Source of the DNA: Gari tellinella | Taxonomy: Eukaryota > Mollusca > Bivalvia > Cardiida > Psammobiidae | Direction of reading: 5' to 3' | NCBI GenBank assembly: GCA_922989275.2 | Contig: OV277864.1 | Span: forward strand, 40,795,550-40,859,549 | DNA: 64,000 nt | Shown here: positions 46,339 through 57,076 of the stretch, in pieces | Numbering within the stretch: the first letter of the stretch is position 1 | Layout: each line of letters opens with the position of its first letter | The notes under the pieces: generated by a model | Told to the model about the DNA's origin: nothing | The model's database searches: none | What the model saw: only the letters and a program-made list of their open reading frames with translations | Made by a program: the position numbers and the translations under genes

Positions 46339-46580
46339 CCCATTCACCCATAAAATAAGCCTTTTACACATTCAATTGATTCCTCCACAGAAGAAAATAG
46401 TTCCACTTTATACAGTATTGAATATGCAGCATTTGAAATATTTTAATGTTCTAGCAGACAGTGCTTAAAGCAGGCTGAAAGTAAAGCAGAATGTGCCTAA
46501 AGACACATTCTGCTTTACTTTTAACTTGCTTTAAGTGTTCACCTGTCTTCAAATCTAGAAATAGGCTATTTGGTAGTGGG
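46339..46580 (-). mobile_element. PalA MITE
   Basis: CCCATTCACCCATAA at left, TTTGGTAGTGGG at right, hairpin AGAATGTGCCTAAAGACACA. Flanking TTAA lost on both sides. Confidence 0.75.
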
Positions 46581-46679
46581 ATACTTAAGCATCCATCTGC
46601 TAGGATGATGGAAGATGGAAACATTCCCAATGGCTGTTTATCATTGCAAGGTAGAAGTATATTATAAAGCAGGGCTCCA

Positions 46680-46870
46680 GATTATGAAGGGGAGTTTTAA
46701 AAACTAAAATCTTTATTTCTGCATTAAATCCTATGGTGTCACTACTCATTAGAATCGTCTCGAAGAGATGATTCTAATTAGTAGTAACATCATAGACTTT
46801 GGTGCTGAAATGAGTGAGAAAACTTTGGTTTTGTTCAGTTTATATATAACTCACTCTTATCTGGAGCCCT
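46680..46870 (+). mobile_element. PalD MITE with perfect 6-bp flanks
   Basis: CAGGGCTCCAG...CTGGAGCCCT. ATAAAG at 46674-46679 and 46871-46876. Confidence 0.8.
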
Positions 46871-47565
46871 ATAAAGGCATTACTTTGAAGCATTAGACTA
46901 AAGTGTCAAAAGGCGATTCTATGAAGGAAACTGTTTATTGAATGGTGGTAGTAGCTAGATTTGTTGTCGTTGTTGTTAAGTCTAATTAAGACAGAAGGAA
47001 GGAGGAGGATATGATTTACATCTGCTCAAAGCCATGATGCATCATCTCATTCCTTTCAGCTCTGGTCAATGTGGGTTCATCGTTGTTGGGATGTCTAGTT
47101 AGGTTTAACTGTTCTTATCAAGTTTATGTATGGTGATTCAATCCTACTGGGCTAAAATGCAAGGACATTGCTCTCAGTAATGGGAAGGAAGTTAGTCAGC
47201 ACTTACAGTTCTTTAATCTCAATTTCACATCAATCCTGTAGTAGGACTAACAGTCTTTTGTCAGCAAACTTGGTGTGGCAAAACTGATAAACTGAAATCG
47301 CTCATTTATTCAGAGATAATGGTCAAAGTGTCAAACAGTTTGCCAGATATTCAGAGATAAGCGTCAAAGTGTCAACCCGTTTGCCAGACTTGTAATGCTA
47401 AATTTGGCTGATCTGAACAGTTTACAATTGTGACCATTTATACATACAGTCAAACTCGACTATTAGGACAAGAGCTACATAAAACACAAATATTGCAAGT
47501 CCAAACATTTTATGAATACCAATTAAGTTTCAGGCTTTATTCAGTGATTTACTAAAGTGGACATT
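46871..47565. other. Unassigned
   Basis: GATAATGGTCAAAGTGTCAA is duplicated at about 47316 and 47356. No gene. Confidence 0.4.
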
Positions 47566-47636
47566 GGCAAACAGTGTAGACCCTGATGAGATGCTGCGTT
47601 ACACAGTGTCTCATCTGGATCTGCACTGTTTGCTAT
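47566..47636 (+). mobile_element. Free PalC/PalE-type core palindrome
   Basis: GCAAACAGTGTAGACCCTGA pairs with ATCTGGATCTGCACTGTTTG; centre GCTGCGTTACACAG. No TTAA or TA ends seen around it. Confidence 0.65.
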
Positions 47637-47828
47637 ATCATATGAAATATTTTGCTGTCTGGACAAACACTGTAATGTCTTTAGATCACCTTTGTATATC
47701 GATCTACATCATACATGATTGTGATCAGACTCCCGATCTGGTCGGGAGCTCCCGAAATTAGACCTCTACTCATGATCTCCCGGTTGGAAGACGAAATCAT
47801 CCAATATTTCATTAAAGTAAAACCAGGT

Positions 47829-48870
47829 TCATTTTTTTTAGCTATTGGGATGGCCCTGTGTCCGGCGTCGTGCGTCGTGCGTTGTGCGTCGTGCGTCGTC
47901 GTTAACAATTGCTTCAAATGACATCTCCTCCTATACCGCTGAATAGATTTCAACCAAACTTTACAGAAATGTTCCTTGGGTCAAGCTCTTTCAAATTTGT
48001 TCAAAGAATTAAAAACAATGCAGAACTCTGGTTGCCATGGCAACCAAAGTGAAAAAATAATGAAATCTTTAAAAATCTTCTTGTCAAAAACTGCAAAGGC
48101 CAGAGCTTAGATATTTGGCACATAGCATCACCTACAAGTCCTCTATCAAGTTTGTTCAAATTATGCCCCTGGGGTCAAAATTTGCCCCGCCCCGGGGGTC
48201 AGAGTTTTACATAGAGTTATATAGTGAAAATTTCAAACGTCTTCTTCTCGGACACTAATATGGCCATAGCTTTGATAATTGGTATGGTTACACTTCTGAA
48301 TATCTTTTACGTATTTTGTTCAAATGGTTATGGTCTGTTGCATATCTAGGTCACAGGAGCTAAAAGTAGATTTTTTCTATAAAAATTAAAAAATCTTTTT
48401 GTCAAAAACTACAAAGGCCAGAGCTTAGATATTTGGCACATATCATCACCTACAGGTCCTTTATCAAGTTTCTTCAAATTATGCCCCTGGGGTCAAAATT
48501 GGCCCCACCCCGGTGGGTCACTGTTTTACAGAGAGTTATAAATTATAGTGAAATTTTTTGATATACGGCATGGTGACACTTTTAGATGTCCTTTACCTAT
48601 TTTGTTTAAATGTTTCCTGTCTGTTGCATATGAAGGTTACAGGAGCTAAAAATAGATTGTTTCAATGGAAACTTAAAAAAATATTTTTGTCTAAAACCCT
48701 AGTACACTGATCTTAGATATTTAGCACATAGCATCATCTACTGGTCCTCTTTCAAGGTTGTTCAAATTATGCCAATTGGGTAAAAAATGACCCTCTCCTA
48801 GACATAAATATTTTTCTTCATTTTGTCAATTATCTCAGGTGAGCGAAATATGCCCCATGGGGCTCTTGTT
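47829..48870 (+). repeat. Repeat R4, copy 1
   Basis: Starts AGCTATTGGGATGGCCCTG with a CGTCGTGCG microsatellite and ends at CTCAGGTGAGCGAAATATG..CCATGGGGCTCTTG. Two ~330-bp internal units carry GGCCAGAGCTTAGATATTTG. The start and end phrases resemble R2 hairpin text. Non-coding. Confidence 0.65.
48030..48045. promoter_or_regulatory. Perfect X-box-like palindrome
   Basis: GGTTGCCATGGCAACC fits the RFX X-box consensus GTNRCC-N(0-3)-RGYAAC. It is carried by repeat R4. Binding is not shown. Confidence 0.4.
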
Positions 48871-49409
48871 TAATTAAAAAATAGTTTTGTCGCGAAATAA
48901 GTGTCCCAAAAAAAAGCTCCCTATTTGGCATCCCAATCTCCCTATTAAAATTTCCAGATCTCCCTATTTGGGTCCAAGAAAATATCACATGTAGATTCTA
49001 CATGTACAATGAAATCTTCCTGCAAGTATACAGGGAGAGTTCATTGTAATATCCAGGCATAAATGGGTTAATCTTGTGAACCCTACTTTATGTGCACAAT
49101 AAAACCTCTCTATACCAGACACTCATAAGAAATGAAAGATGGTCACTTAATGCATTAAGTTCGGTCTTGTCGGGGCTCTAACTCAGAACTCTAGGGATAG
49201 ATTGTGAAATGACAAGGCATATATGTTCATCTAGCAGGTACAGCTTATCACATGCAAAAAACAGTTCAAGGTCATACTTATAGGCAAAAGGTCAAAAACA
49301 TGTATTTTTGGATTTGTCCTGTTACTCTGAGATCATGGATTGTAAAATGACTTAATTAAACTTGAATTTGACTTGTGGGTTAAGGCCCGTTAAAGGGGCT
49401 GCTATGATA
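48871..49409. other. Unassigned with a PalB end
   Basis: CAATAAAACCTCTCTATACC at 49097 resembles a PalB terminus. No gene. Confidence 0.4.
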
Positions 49410-49645
49410 CAGTGGAGAATCTGTTATTCTTTCCCGTTTAAACGCAAACGCAAAGCACTAAAACGTAGAAAAGAACAACTTTTGGACAATTCTGATAATT
49501 CTTGTTTATCTTGGTGGTAAACAGTTTGGAGCCTGATCAGACGCCGGGTTACCCGGCGTCTGATCAGGCTCCAAACTGTTTGCACTGCAAATAATAGTTT
49601 TAGCGTAAACGCGTTTATTGGGAAAGAATAACACATTCTCCACTG
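49410..49645. mobile_element. PalE-core element with TA-CAGTGG ends
   Basis: TA at 49408-49409 and 49646-49647. CAGTGGAGAATCTGTTATTC and GAATAACACATTCTCCACTG are inverse (one difference). The central hairpin 49518-49583, AAACAGTTTGGAGCCTGATC..GACGCCGGGTTACCCGGCGTC, is essentially perfect. 236 bp. Confidence 0.88.
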
Positions 49646-49674
49646 TATTACTCAATACTTTGCAGATGAAGTTA

Positions 49675-49954
49675 ATTTGATTTGATTTGTTTTGATTTTT
49701 CGTCGCTTTCAACAGTATTTCAGTCATATCGCGACGTCCAGCTAATTACAGGTGGAGGAAGACCTCAGAAGCCCTTTATGCACTGTTTCAGGCACAAATC
49801 GGCAACTGGGTAGAACCACCGACCTTCCGCAAGCCAGCTGGAAGGCTTCCCCACATAAAAAATCCGAACGACCCTACTGGGATTCGAACTCACAGCGGTG
49901 AGGAGCTTAGTGATGTAAGTCACAGTGACTATACCACTAGGCCACGGAGGCCCC
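49675..49954 (-). mobile_element. tRNA-derived SINE1, copy 3 (best preserved head)
   Basis: Reverse strand head GGGGCCTCCGTGGCCTAGTG (A box TGGCCTAGTGG) and B box GAGTTCGAATCCC (49879-49891). Tail GTTGAAAGCGACG at about 49690-49715. Confidence 0.85.
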
Positions 49955-50219
49955 GCAGATGAAGTTAAAGGTTCATGACTGTTTCTAGTGTTTACCTCTG
50001 GAATATACTCATTATTTCCTATGGAATTTGTTTTGGGAAACCCCAGTTTGAATGTCTCATTAGTGCAAAAGACTGTCACAGCAATGTCTGAGTAATCTGA
50101 TGACTTTTCCTTGTTAAAGTCAGAAGCAATCATTGAAATCCTGATGGAGACGTCTGACTTTAAATATTAAATCAACAATGCTACTGGCAGTAATAATCAA
50201 GAATATAATCAGGACTCCA

Positions 50220-50403
50220 GATAAGGAGAATATTTAAAATTTAAAATCTTTTATTTCTGCATTGAACCCTACGGTGTCACTGCTCATTAGAATCCTCTCT
50301 TCCAGAAAATGCTAATGAGTAGTAACACTATAATATTTGGTTCTGAAATTGAGTGAGAAAATGTTGGATAAGTTCAGTTTACTCCCACTTATCTGGAGCC
50401 CTG
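50220..50403 (+). mobile_element. PalD MITE
   Basis: CAGGACTCCAGATAAGG / CTTATCTGGAGCCCTG; hairpin arms diverged (CTCTCTTCCAGAAAATG). No clear target duplication. Confidence 0.75.
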
Positions 50404-50419
50404 GAATATTATTTAATCT

Positions 50420-50488
50420 TTAACTCTTTGGTTTTGTTCCCAGCTTCTGCCAAAATGGGCGAAGCTGGGAACCAAATTAAAGGGTTAG
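50420..50488. repeat. 69-bp hairpin
   Basis: TTTGGTTTTGTTCCCAGCTTC pairs with GAAGCTGGGAACCAAATTAA around TGCCAAAATGGGC. TTTAACTC at left and GGGTTA at right hint at a TTAA-type origin. Confidence 0.7.
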
Positions 50489-51007
50489 AGATTATTCTTG
50501 AATACTAAGAATTAAGAATGTGTTAATGACTCCATTTCTTTAGTTTAACACTCTCTGTTACTGATATCATCAATCATATGTTGATTAGGGTCTACACTGA
50601 TTTTAAAAAAAATGTCAGTATATGACATTGAAACAGTGTATGGCCTGGTTTTCAAAGCCCGCCACTGCATTTCATCACCAAAGTGTATGCAGTTTAATTA
50701 CAAAGTTTTGGCAAGTAGAATATCTGACTCAACATCAAGTATTTACACTATCAAGGGCTAGTTAATCTTTCCTCACCAGTTTAGTCATTTGCTGGCCAGG
50801 CTTATAGATCATATACAGGATGCACGTGTCTGATGGTCTTTCTAACGTTAGCAAAAGAAGTGATTACTTCAAAGCTCTCAATATTCGTTGAAACTTCCTA
50901 GATTTCAAGGACTTCTTAAATGGTCTTCTTGGTAACTGAGATGTCCACAACTTTAGAGATACCCATTATCCAACTTTCCTGTGACTGTCAAAAACTTTTC
51001 TTTGTGT
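50489..51007. other. Unassigned
   Basis: No gene or matched repeat. Confidence 0.4.
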
Positions 51008-51011
51008 TTAA

Positions 51012-51244
51012 CCCATTACCCAATGGCCTGTTTCTAGTTTTGAAGACAGATTGCCACTTAAAGCAGGTTGAAAGTAAAGCAGAATGCGCCTTACGGCACA
51101 TTCTGCTTTAAGCTGCCATCTACTGAAATATAGAAAACATTTCTTATAATACATATTCATGGATGTATAAATAGGAACTCTTTCTTTCAGAGGAGGAATA
51201 AATTAAAGGTATAGAAAGGCGTTTCATGGGGGTAATTAAATGGG
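51012..51244 (+). mobile_element. PalA MITE sharing a TTAA with PalC
   Basis: TTAA 51008-51011; ends GTAATTAAATGGG, TTAA 51245-51248. The hairpin is shortened on the right (missing CTTTACTTTCAGCC). Confidence 0.8.
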
Positions 51245-51248
51245 TTAA

Positions 51249-51491
51249 CACTATGAACCCTAGTCCCGCATATAGGCGTCCTTTTCAAACAGGGTTTATG
51301 TGAATAGTACACTTGTCCTATGCAAACAGTGAAGACCCAGATCAGAGGGCTCCGAAAGGAGCCCTCTGATCAGGGTCTTCACTGTTTGTCACAATGCCAA
51401 ACAGTGACAAAAACAACCCTTAAAAGTCAGAATTGGACTAGACTAAAATGGAAACTGGAATTGTCCATTTAAAGTTTCAGGGAGGAAAGAG
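51249..51491 (+). mobile_element. PalC MITE, full length
   Basis: 243 bp, TTAA 51245-51248 and 51492-51495. Same length and ends as 39907-40149; hairpin centre GGGCTCCGAAAGGAGCCC. Confidence 0.85.
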
Positions 51492-51516
51492 TTAATAAAA
51501 AAAGCTCTTACTTTAA

Positions 51517-51591
51517 CCCTTTACATGTTACCCCATAGATACTGTTTTTATGCACTCAATATATTCATTCACTGAAAAAAATAGTTCCATT
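51517..51591 (-). mobile_element. PalA left part, interrupted
   Basis: TTAACCC...ATAGTTCCATTTTAA. The PalA text breaks at TTAA 51592-51595 and resumes at 53281. Confidence 0.65.
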
Positions 51592-51595
51592 TTAA

Positions 51596-53280
51596 AGGCA
51601 TTTTTCGGCGTAGCTGTCTGATTTCTCCTTGAGCCTCAAACCTTATATGGCCCAACCAATCGTGAATGACCAGAAATGAAAGCTTAAGGACACGTGCTTA
51701 AAATCGAATAGTCTGATTGGGTAGCAGTTAGACTTGACTACTGACTTTTACAAATTTGTAAAATAAGAGACACAGACTGTTATAGGCTGATTTGCTATGT
51801 AGCGGTACCAGTAGAAAACACGACTTTCCGCTACTGCTAGTGAGTTATAACCGAGACATTTTACGTGTCCCGACCGTTAGGTAGTGATTTGAATGACATA
51901 GTGTTTCTATTTTAAGATATGACATATTGTCGCAAGTTCGGCAATGATTTGATGCGTTCTGCAAATCAGAACGAAATTGTTCATAATAGAATTGATCATA
52001 ATTTTAATCTAGTACCAAGTATATGAAAAAGAAAGAATAGCAGTAACAATTCAGTGAGATTACGAGAAAACTGGCGTTTGAATTTAACCTAGATATCGAA
52101 AAGATTTCGAGCATGATGGGTATTTTTTGTGTTAACACCGTTTTCCCCCAGCGCATGCGCATCTCTGTGACCTCAAATGTAAACAAACCGTGATTTTTTT
52201 AACGCGATCGCAATCTCTTGGTTAAATGCGAAAACCCAACAACACGTAGATACCTAAAACGTACATTGCTACACTTTGTAGATATTTTTATAATAAATCA
52301 GAACATAGAACTAACTCTACAAGACAAATTCCATACACGAATTCTTGAAGCGGACACAAGTTTGCTTTATTTACCGGTGGCAACATGAATTTCTCATTTT
52401 AGGGGTCGTTTCAAACAATTCATATTCGGCATATTTCGGGGGTGCTTTCCAAAAATCTCAAATCAAAATCAGGTGATTGAGAATATTTAAACAATCAAAC
52501 CATATTTAATGTATAAACAACTAACAAAAGAGCACACACATACGAATTTTAGTAATTTATGGTATCTGCTAGTCTCATTAATGAACCCCTGGAACGACAT
52601 TATATTTTGTGACAGTTGTCGTCCCTGGATATGGCAAAGACGAGAAATAGCTCCATATCATGTAACTGTGCACATGTGGACTAGGTATCTACAAATTACA
52701 AAATAAAAATGATACACGTAGATCTAGACATGGAAGTATAATTCCGTGATCTAGATCTGTCTCATCACTTTCAGTCACATCATAGGAAGAAGTAAGTGCA
52801 ATTCAATTGGCTAACCAAGCAGTAGATCCATGTGTAAACTGTACCTTCTGTCAAGAATTGTAAATCTCTCTACAACCACCTCTGAAAAAGTACTTATTGA
52901 TGGAATAAAAACAGCTGACAAACAGCTGACAACTTGCAGCAAAATGTAGCCCGATCAAAAGCATAAACGTGTGTAAATGCTCTCTGCTGTACTTTCACCT
53001 TCAATCTTTGAGAGACCAACTGCCTTAACAAACTAATGATTAACCTCAGATCCAGTAGTTTAATGATTGCAAAAACTCATTCTTGGCGACACTCAAGACC
53101 TTCAGTCTTTGATTATATGTATGTGGTCGTAGATTACTGCGCGTGTCTTATTTGATAAATATTAAGCTTAAAATCCTGATTTACCATCCTATTTATTGAA
53201 CTTGGATAAAATCAATTCCATATACATCATTACTTTCACCACCTATTCCGCCGAATATCTTTTTTAAAGATATTTCTTGT
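51596..53280. mobile_element. 1.7-kb insertion in PalA at TTAA
   Basis: Bounded by TTAA 51592-51595 and 53281-53284. Removing it plus one TTAA rejoins GTTCCATTTTAA to AGTCATGGATATA, as in other PalA copies. Subterminal TTTTTCGGCG at left and CGCCGAATAT at right are inverse-like. No recognisable transposase or other ORF. Confidence 0.55.
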
Positions 53281-53284
53281 TTAA

Positions 53285-53465
53285 AGTCATGGATATATAT
53301 CATAAATTTATTAAGAAATGTTATCATTATTCTAGCTGATTGTACTTAAAGCAGAATAAATGTAAAGCAGAATGTGCCTTAAGGCACATTCTGCTTTACT
53401 TTTAACCTGCTTTAACTGGGCACAATTTAATATCTTCAAAACTAGATAGGCTATAGGATAAAGGG
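53285..53465 (-). mobile_element. PalA right part, after the 1.7-kb insertion
   Basis: AGTCATGGATATATATC, hairpin GCAGAATGTGCCTTAAGGCACATTCTGC (53366-53393), right end CTATAGGATAAAGGG. Confidence 0.75.
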
Positions 53466-53470
53466 TTTAA

Positions 53471-53711
53471 CTCTTTCCTCCCTGAAACTTTAAATGGACA
53501 ATTCCAGTTTCCATCTAAGTCTAGTCCATTTCTGACTTTAAAGGGTCGTTTTTGTCAATGTTTGGCATTGTGACAAACAGTGAAGACCCTGATCAGAGGG
53601 CTCCTTTCGGAGCCCTCTGATCTGGGTCTTCACTGTTTGTATAGGACATGTGTACTATTCACATGTACACTGTTTGAAAAGCACGCCTATATGCAGGACT
53701 AGGGTTCAAAG
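53471..53711 (-). mobile_element. PalC MITE sharing a TTAA with PalA
   Basis: TTAA 53467-53470 directly follows the PalA end. CTCTTTCCTCCCTGAAAC at left, ACTAGGGTTCAAAG at right; hairpin centre GGGCTCCTTTCGGAGCCC. Confidence 0.8.
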
Positions 53712-54000
53712 ATGAGGCATATATCTTTAGTGACACTTTAGGCTTCTTTAGTGAATGGAAGTTGACCATTTACACAGGTTCATATGTAAACATATATGTT
53801 TATTTGACCATTGTAACTTTTCTCATTGTATGACTGTGATCTGCATCAATGACTTCAGACGTGAACTACATAGATGTATACAGCTAGTCTTTTATGAAAA
53901 ACAATATTTAAATATTACTTCTTTCAATGTTGACAGCTGAGAAGGTAAAGATTTTCAAAAAATGTGTGTCTGTCTGACTAGGTAGAGATTACTATCTTAA

Positions 54001-54239
54001 ACCCTTTCAACCCTACAACCCTCTGTAGAGATTACTGATTACAAATGCAAACAGTGTAGACCCTGATCAGAGGGCTCCTACAGGAGCCCTCTGATCAGGG
54101 TTTGCACTGTTTGAGTTTCATTGGTTTTTGTTGTCATACCAAAAATGTAACAGTAGACTTGTTCAAAATGCATGTAGTTGAAGAGTCCAAAAGGATTATA
54201 AATACCCACAAGAGAAATTCAGGGTTCAGGTTGAAAGGG
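54001..54239 (+). mobile_element. PalC-core element with longer inverted ends
   Basis: TTAA 53997-54000 and 54240-54243. ACCCTTTCAACCCT at left is inverse to AGGTTGAAAGGGT at right. The core hairpin AAACAGTGTAGACCCTGATC is near-perfect. Confidence 0.8.
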
Positions 54240-54415
54240 TTAACCCATATAACTCTGCTGGGAATGAGAATAGTCATTATTTGCAAACAGTGTAGACTCT
54301 GATAAAGTCCCTGAAAACCCAAAAGCGGTGTTCGATAGGTTTCATATTTTGCCAGGGTAAATAAGTTTTAGTATACATTAACCAGCATGTGCATTTCCAT
54401 TGTGGTATAGGTTAA

Positions 54416-54655
54416 CCCATTACTCCATAGCCTATTTCTATGTTTTGAAGTCAAGTGATCACTTAAAGCAGGTTGAAAGTAAAGCAAGGCACATTCTGCT
54501 TTACTTTCAGCCTGCTTTAAGCTATACCATTTGCTATGATATAGAAAATATTTATTATGCTACATGTTCATCATGACTGTTTAAATATTGGAACTATTTT
54601 CTTCAGCGGGAGAATAAATTAAAGGTGTTAAAATGCGTATTCATGGGGTAATGGG
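54416..54655 (+). mobile_element. PalA MITE, nearly full length
   Basis: TTAA 54412-54415 and 54656-54659; CCCATTACTCCATAG / CATGGGGTAATGGG. Confidence 0.85.
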
Positions 54656-54689
54656 TTAAGGCAAAGTAATTTTTTAGTGCTGGTTATAA

Positions 54690-54952
54690 GCGTAAAGGTA
54701 AGCTTTATATAGCGACGGCAAACAATCAATATAGTTAAGCTCATGAGCTTTTATTGCAACAAACAAGGTATCCATTAACATACATGTACATACTTACCTG
54801 GGCATTACAATTACCTTCCTAGCCCAACCCTTATAATGGTAAGTGCCAGGCAAGGGACATACTCAGTAACCTTTTTATAACGGTCTTTGGCATGACCCGG
54901 CTAGGAATCGAACCAACGACCTTCCGCCTCTAAAGTGGATGCCAGGGCTCCA
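54690..54952 (-). mobile_element. SINE2-like element with tRNA B box
   Basis: In reverse: GGTCGTTGGTTCGATTCCTA (B box), then GGGTCATGCCAAAGACCG, CAAGGACA-type text and an AAAGCTCATGAGCT tail. The promoter head is cut at 54952 where PalD begins. Different family from SINE1. Confidence 0.65.
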
Positions 54953-55128
54953 GATAAGGGGAGTATTTCAGAAACTAAAATTGTTATTTATGCATTAAAC
55001 CCTATGGTGTTACTACTGATTAGAATCGCCCCTTCGAGCCGATTCTAATTAGTAGTAACACCATAGGATTTGGTGCTGATATAAAATTATGGATTTGTTT
55101 AGTTTACTCCCTCTTATCTGGAGCTCTG
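54953..55128 (+). mobile_element. PalD MITE truncating SINE2
   Basis: CAGGGCTCCAGATAAGGGG / CTTATCTGGAGCTCTG; hairpin CTGATTAGAATCGCC against CGATTCTAATTAGTAG. Confidence 0.8.
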
Positions 55129-55638
55129 GGCTATCGAGGCGGTTGTAGAATAGTATAGTAGATGTGATGGGCAGGGCAGGTTAGTACTGTCAATGTGAAC
55201 ATTCATGATGACCTTGATTATGTGATTGATTATTGGACACAGGTGTATCAAATCCTCATAACTGACATACTTGTAGCAAGTGTAATTGGTCAATCCTCTT
55301 GACACCACACTAACTGAGAGAGGATAATAAGGTCAAGATCAGAGATATGGACAAGAATTGTAAATGTTTCTGCATGGACGGCAAAATGTAATACAGTCAA
55401 GCTTGTCACTGAATGAAATTTTACAAAGTTTACAATAAAAAATCTGGCAGACAGGTGATTTAGTATTCCATCACTGAACAAACATCTTATGATAACTTTA
55501 AAAACAAAACAAAACAGTAGGTAGCTTAGTAACAATAACTTACTAGCATAATTATGTAATAAATTTTGCTTACTGAAGCTACCAACAAAATAATTTATAT
55601 GAGTTTAACTATTCGTTGAAGAAGAAATTGGATATCTC
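55129..55638. other. Unassigned
   Basis: Two overlapping short minus ORFs without recognisable features. Confidence 0.4.
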
Positions 55639-55642
55639 TTAA

Positions 55643-55878
55643 CCCTTTACTCCATGGCATTGGCCTGTTTGTAGTATTGAAGATAGATAACAACTTCAAG
55701 CAGGTTAAAAGAAAAGCAGAATGTGCCTTAAAGCACTTTCTGCTTTACTTCAGTCCGCTTTAAGCAATAATCTGCTAAGATATAGAAAATATTTCTTACA
55801 ATACAATATTATTTATAACTACCAATTGGAACTAATTTCTTCTTAAATGCATACAAATGTGTATCTATGGAGTAAATT
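55643..55878 (+). mobile_element. PalA MITE
   Basis: TTAA 55639-55642 and 55879-55882; hairpin AGCAGAATGTGCCTTAAAGC. Right end decayed to ATGGAGTAAATTT. Confidence 0.75.
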
Positions 55879-55885
55879 TTTAAGA

Positions 55886-55975
55886 CATGTAGCTGCTTAA
55901 TGCTGAGCAAAAGTAAAGTAGAAAGCTCCTGTTAGAGTTTTCTGCTTTACTTTGTTTTGGATTTAGACAATTTAA
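55886..55975 (+). mobile_element. PalB-like palindrome
   Basis: GTAGCTGCTTAATGCTGAGC, AGAAAGCTCCTGTTAGAG and GTTTTCTGCTTTACTTTG. Confidence 0.55.
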
Positions 55976-56243
55976 AACCTCATGCATGCTTATCTTGTAT
56001 GGAATATGCATTTGATACAAGCCTGACTGTATAATAAAATGTACTGGAGTGTGATTTTGTAAATATTTACACAACATACTCTAGCAAACAAACATGAAAA
56101 CAGTTTTTTGCCTCCAGGGTTTTATATACATACCGGTACATATTCTCATTTGTTTTCTACTTGTAGGAGTATACATAGTTTAGTATTGACATTTAATTTG
56201 TGAGATTGTGAGAGTCACATACAGAAAAGTTACCCCTGATTAA

Positions 56244-56484
56244 CCCTTTCCCCCATAAATATGCCTTTTTACGCCTTTTAGTTTATTCCTCCACTGTAGA
56301 AAAATAGTTGCAATCTATATAATATTATAGTCATAAATATGTATAAAAATATGTTCTATATTTTAGAAGATGTTAGCTTAAAGCAGGCTGCAAGTAAAGC
56401 AGAATGCGCCTTCAGCTTTACTTTCAACCAGTTCTAAGTGGTCACATATTTTCAAAACTTAGAAACAGGCTATGGTGTAATGGG
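56244..56484 (-). mobile_element. PalA MITE, first of a tandem pair
   Basis: TTAA 56240-56243 and 56485-56488. Hairpin right arm shortened (GCGCCTTCAGCTTTACTTTC). Confidence 0.8.
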
Positions 56485-56488
56485 TTAA

Positions 56489-56734
56489 GTTATTACTCCA
56501 TATATAGGGCTTTTAATGCCTTTAACTTATTCCTCCACTGAAGAAAATGATTCCCTTTTATACAGTCATGAATCAGCACCATAAGATTCATATGTTCTTA
56601 TATATCCTAGCAGACTGATGGATAGGCTTAAAGTAAAGCAGAATGCGCCTTAATGCGCGTTCTGCTTAATACTTTCAACCTGCTTTAAGTGGTCATTGGT
56701 CTTCAAGACTAGACATGGGCTATGGAAGGAAGGG
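56489..56734 (-). mobile_element. PalA MITE, second of a tandem pair
   Basis: Begins directly after the shared TTAA 56485-56488 and ends AAGGAAGGG, TTAA 56735-56738. Hairpin GAATGCGCCTTAATGCGCG. Confidence 0.8.
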
Positions 56735-56907
56735 TTAAAAAGCCCTATAGATGCTTAATTGACACTTAACGTTATGGGAATAATTATGTAGTATAGTATA
56801 TTGTTTGTCCAATAAATTTCCGTGTTATTTGATAGCTTTTCTACAAGTTGGTGTTTATCTTGAGTGGCCACTGAAAAGAAAATTGATTGCTAGTCCTGAA
56901 TAAAGAT

Positions 56908-56990
56908 GATAGCTTATGCAGGATACAAATGATGTAGTATGTTACAATAGGAGCTTTCTGCATTACTTTCTCCTGCTATAGCCTGGAATC
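56908..56990 (+). mobile_element. PalB-like fragment (GCATTACT variant)
   Basis: GATAGCTTATGCAGGATAC and AGGAGCTTTCTGCATTACTT. Confidence 0.5.
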
Positions 56991-57076
56991 CAGTTTTAGA
57001 GATCTCGAAATGTGCTTTGTCAGGCTACTGTAAATGTTGGTTCAACGCTTTACCCGGAGAAGCGCCATGCATTTTT

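Noticed and set aside
49675..49954. tRNA gene
   Set aside because: A and B boxes are present but no cloverleaf or acceptor stem; sequence continues as a SINE body.
51012..51491. Naming PalA/PalC as piggyBac elements
   Set aside because: TTAA flanks and CCC/GGG ends fit piggyBac, but other superfamilies also use TTAA and no transposase was seen, so only the end type is stated.
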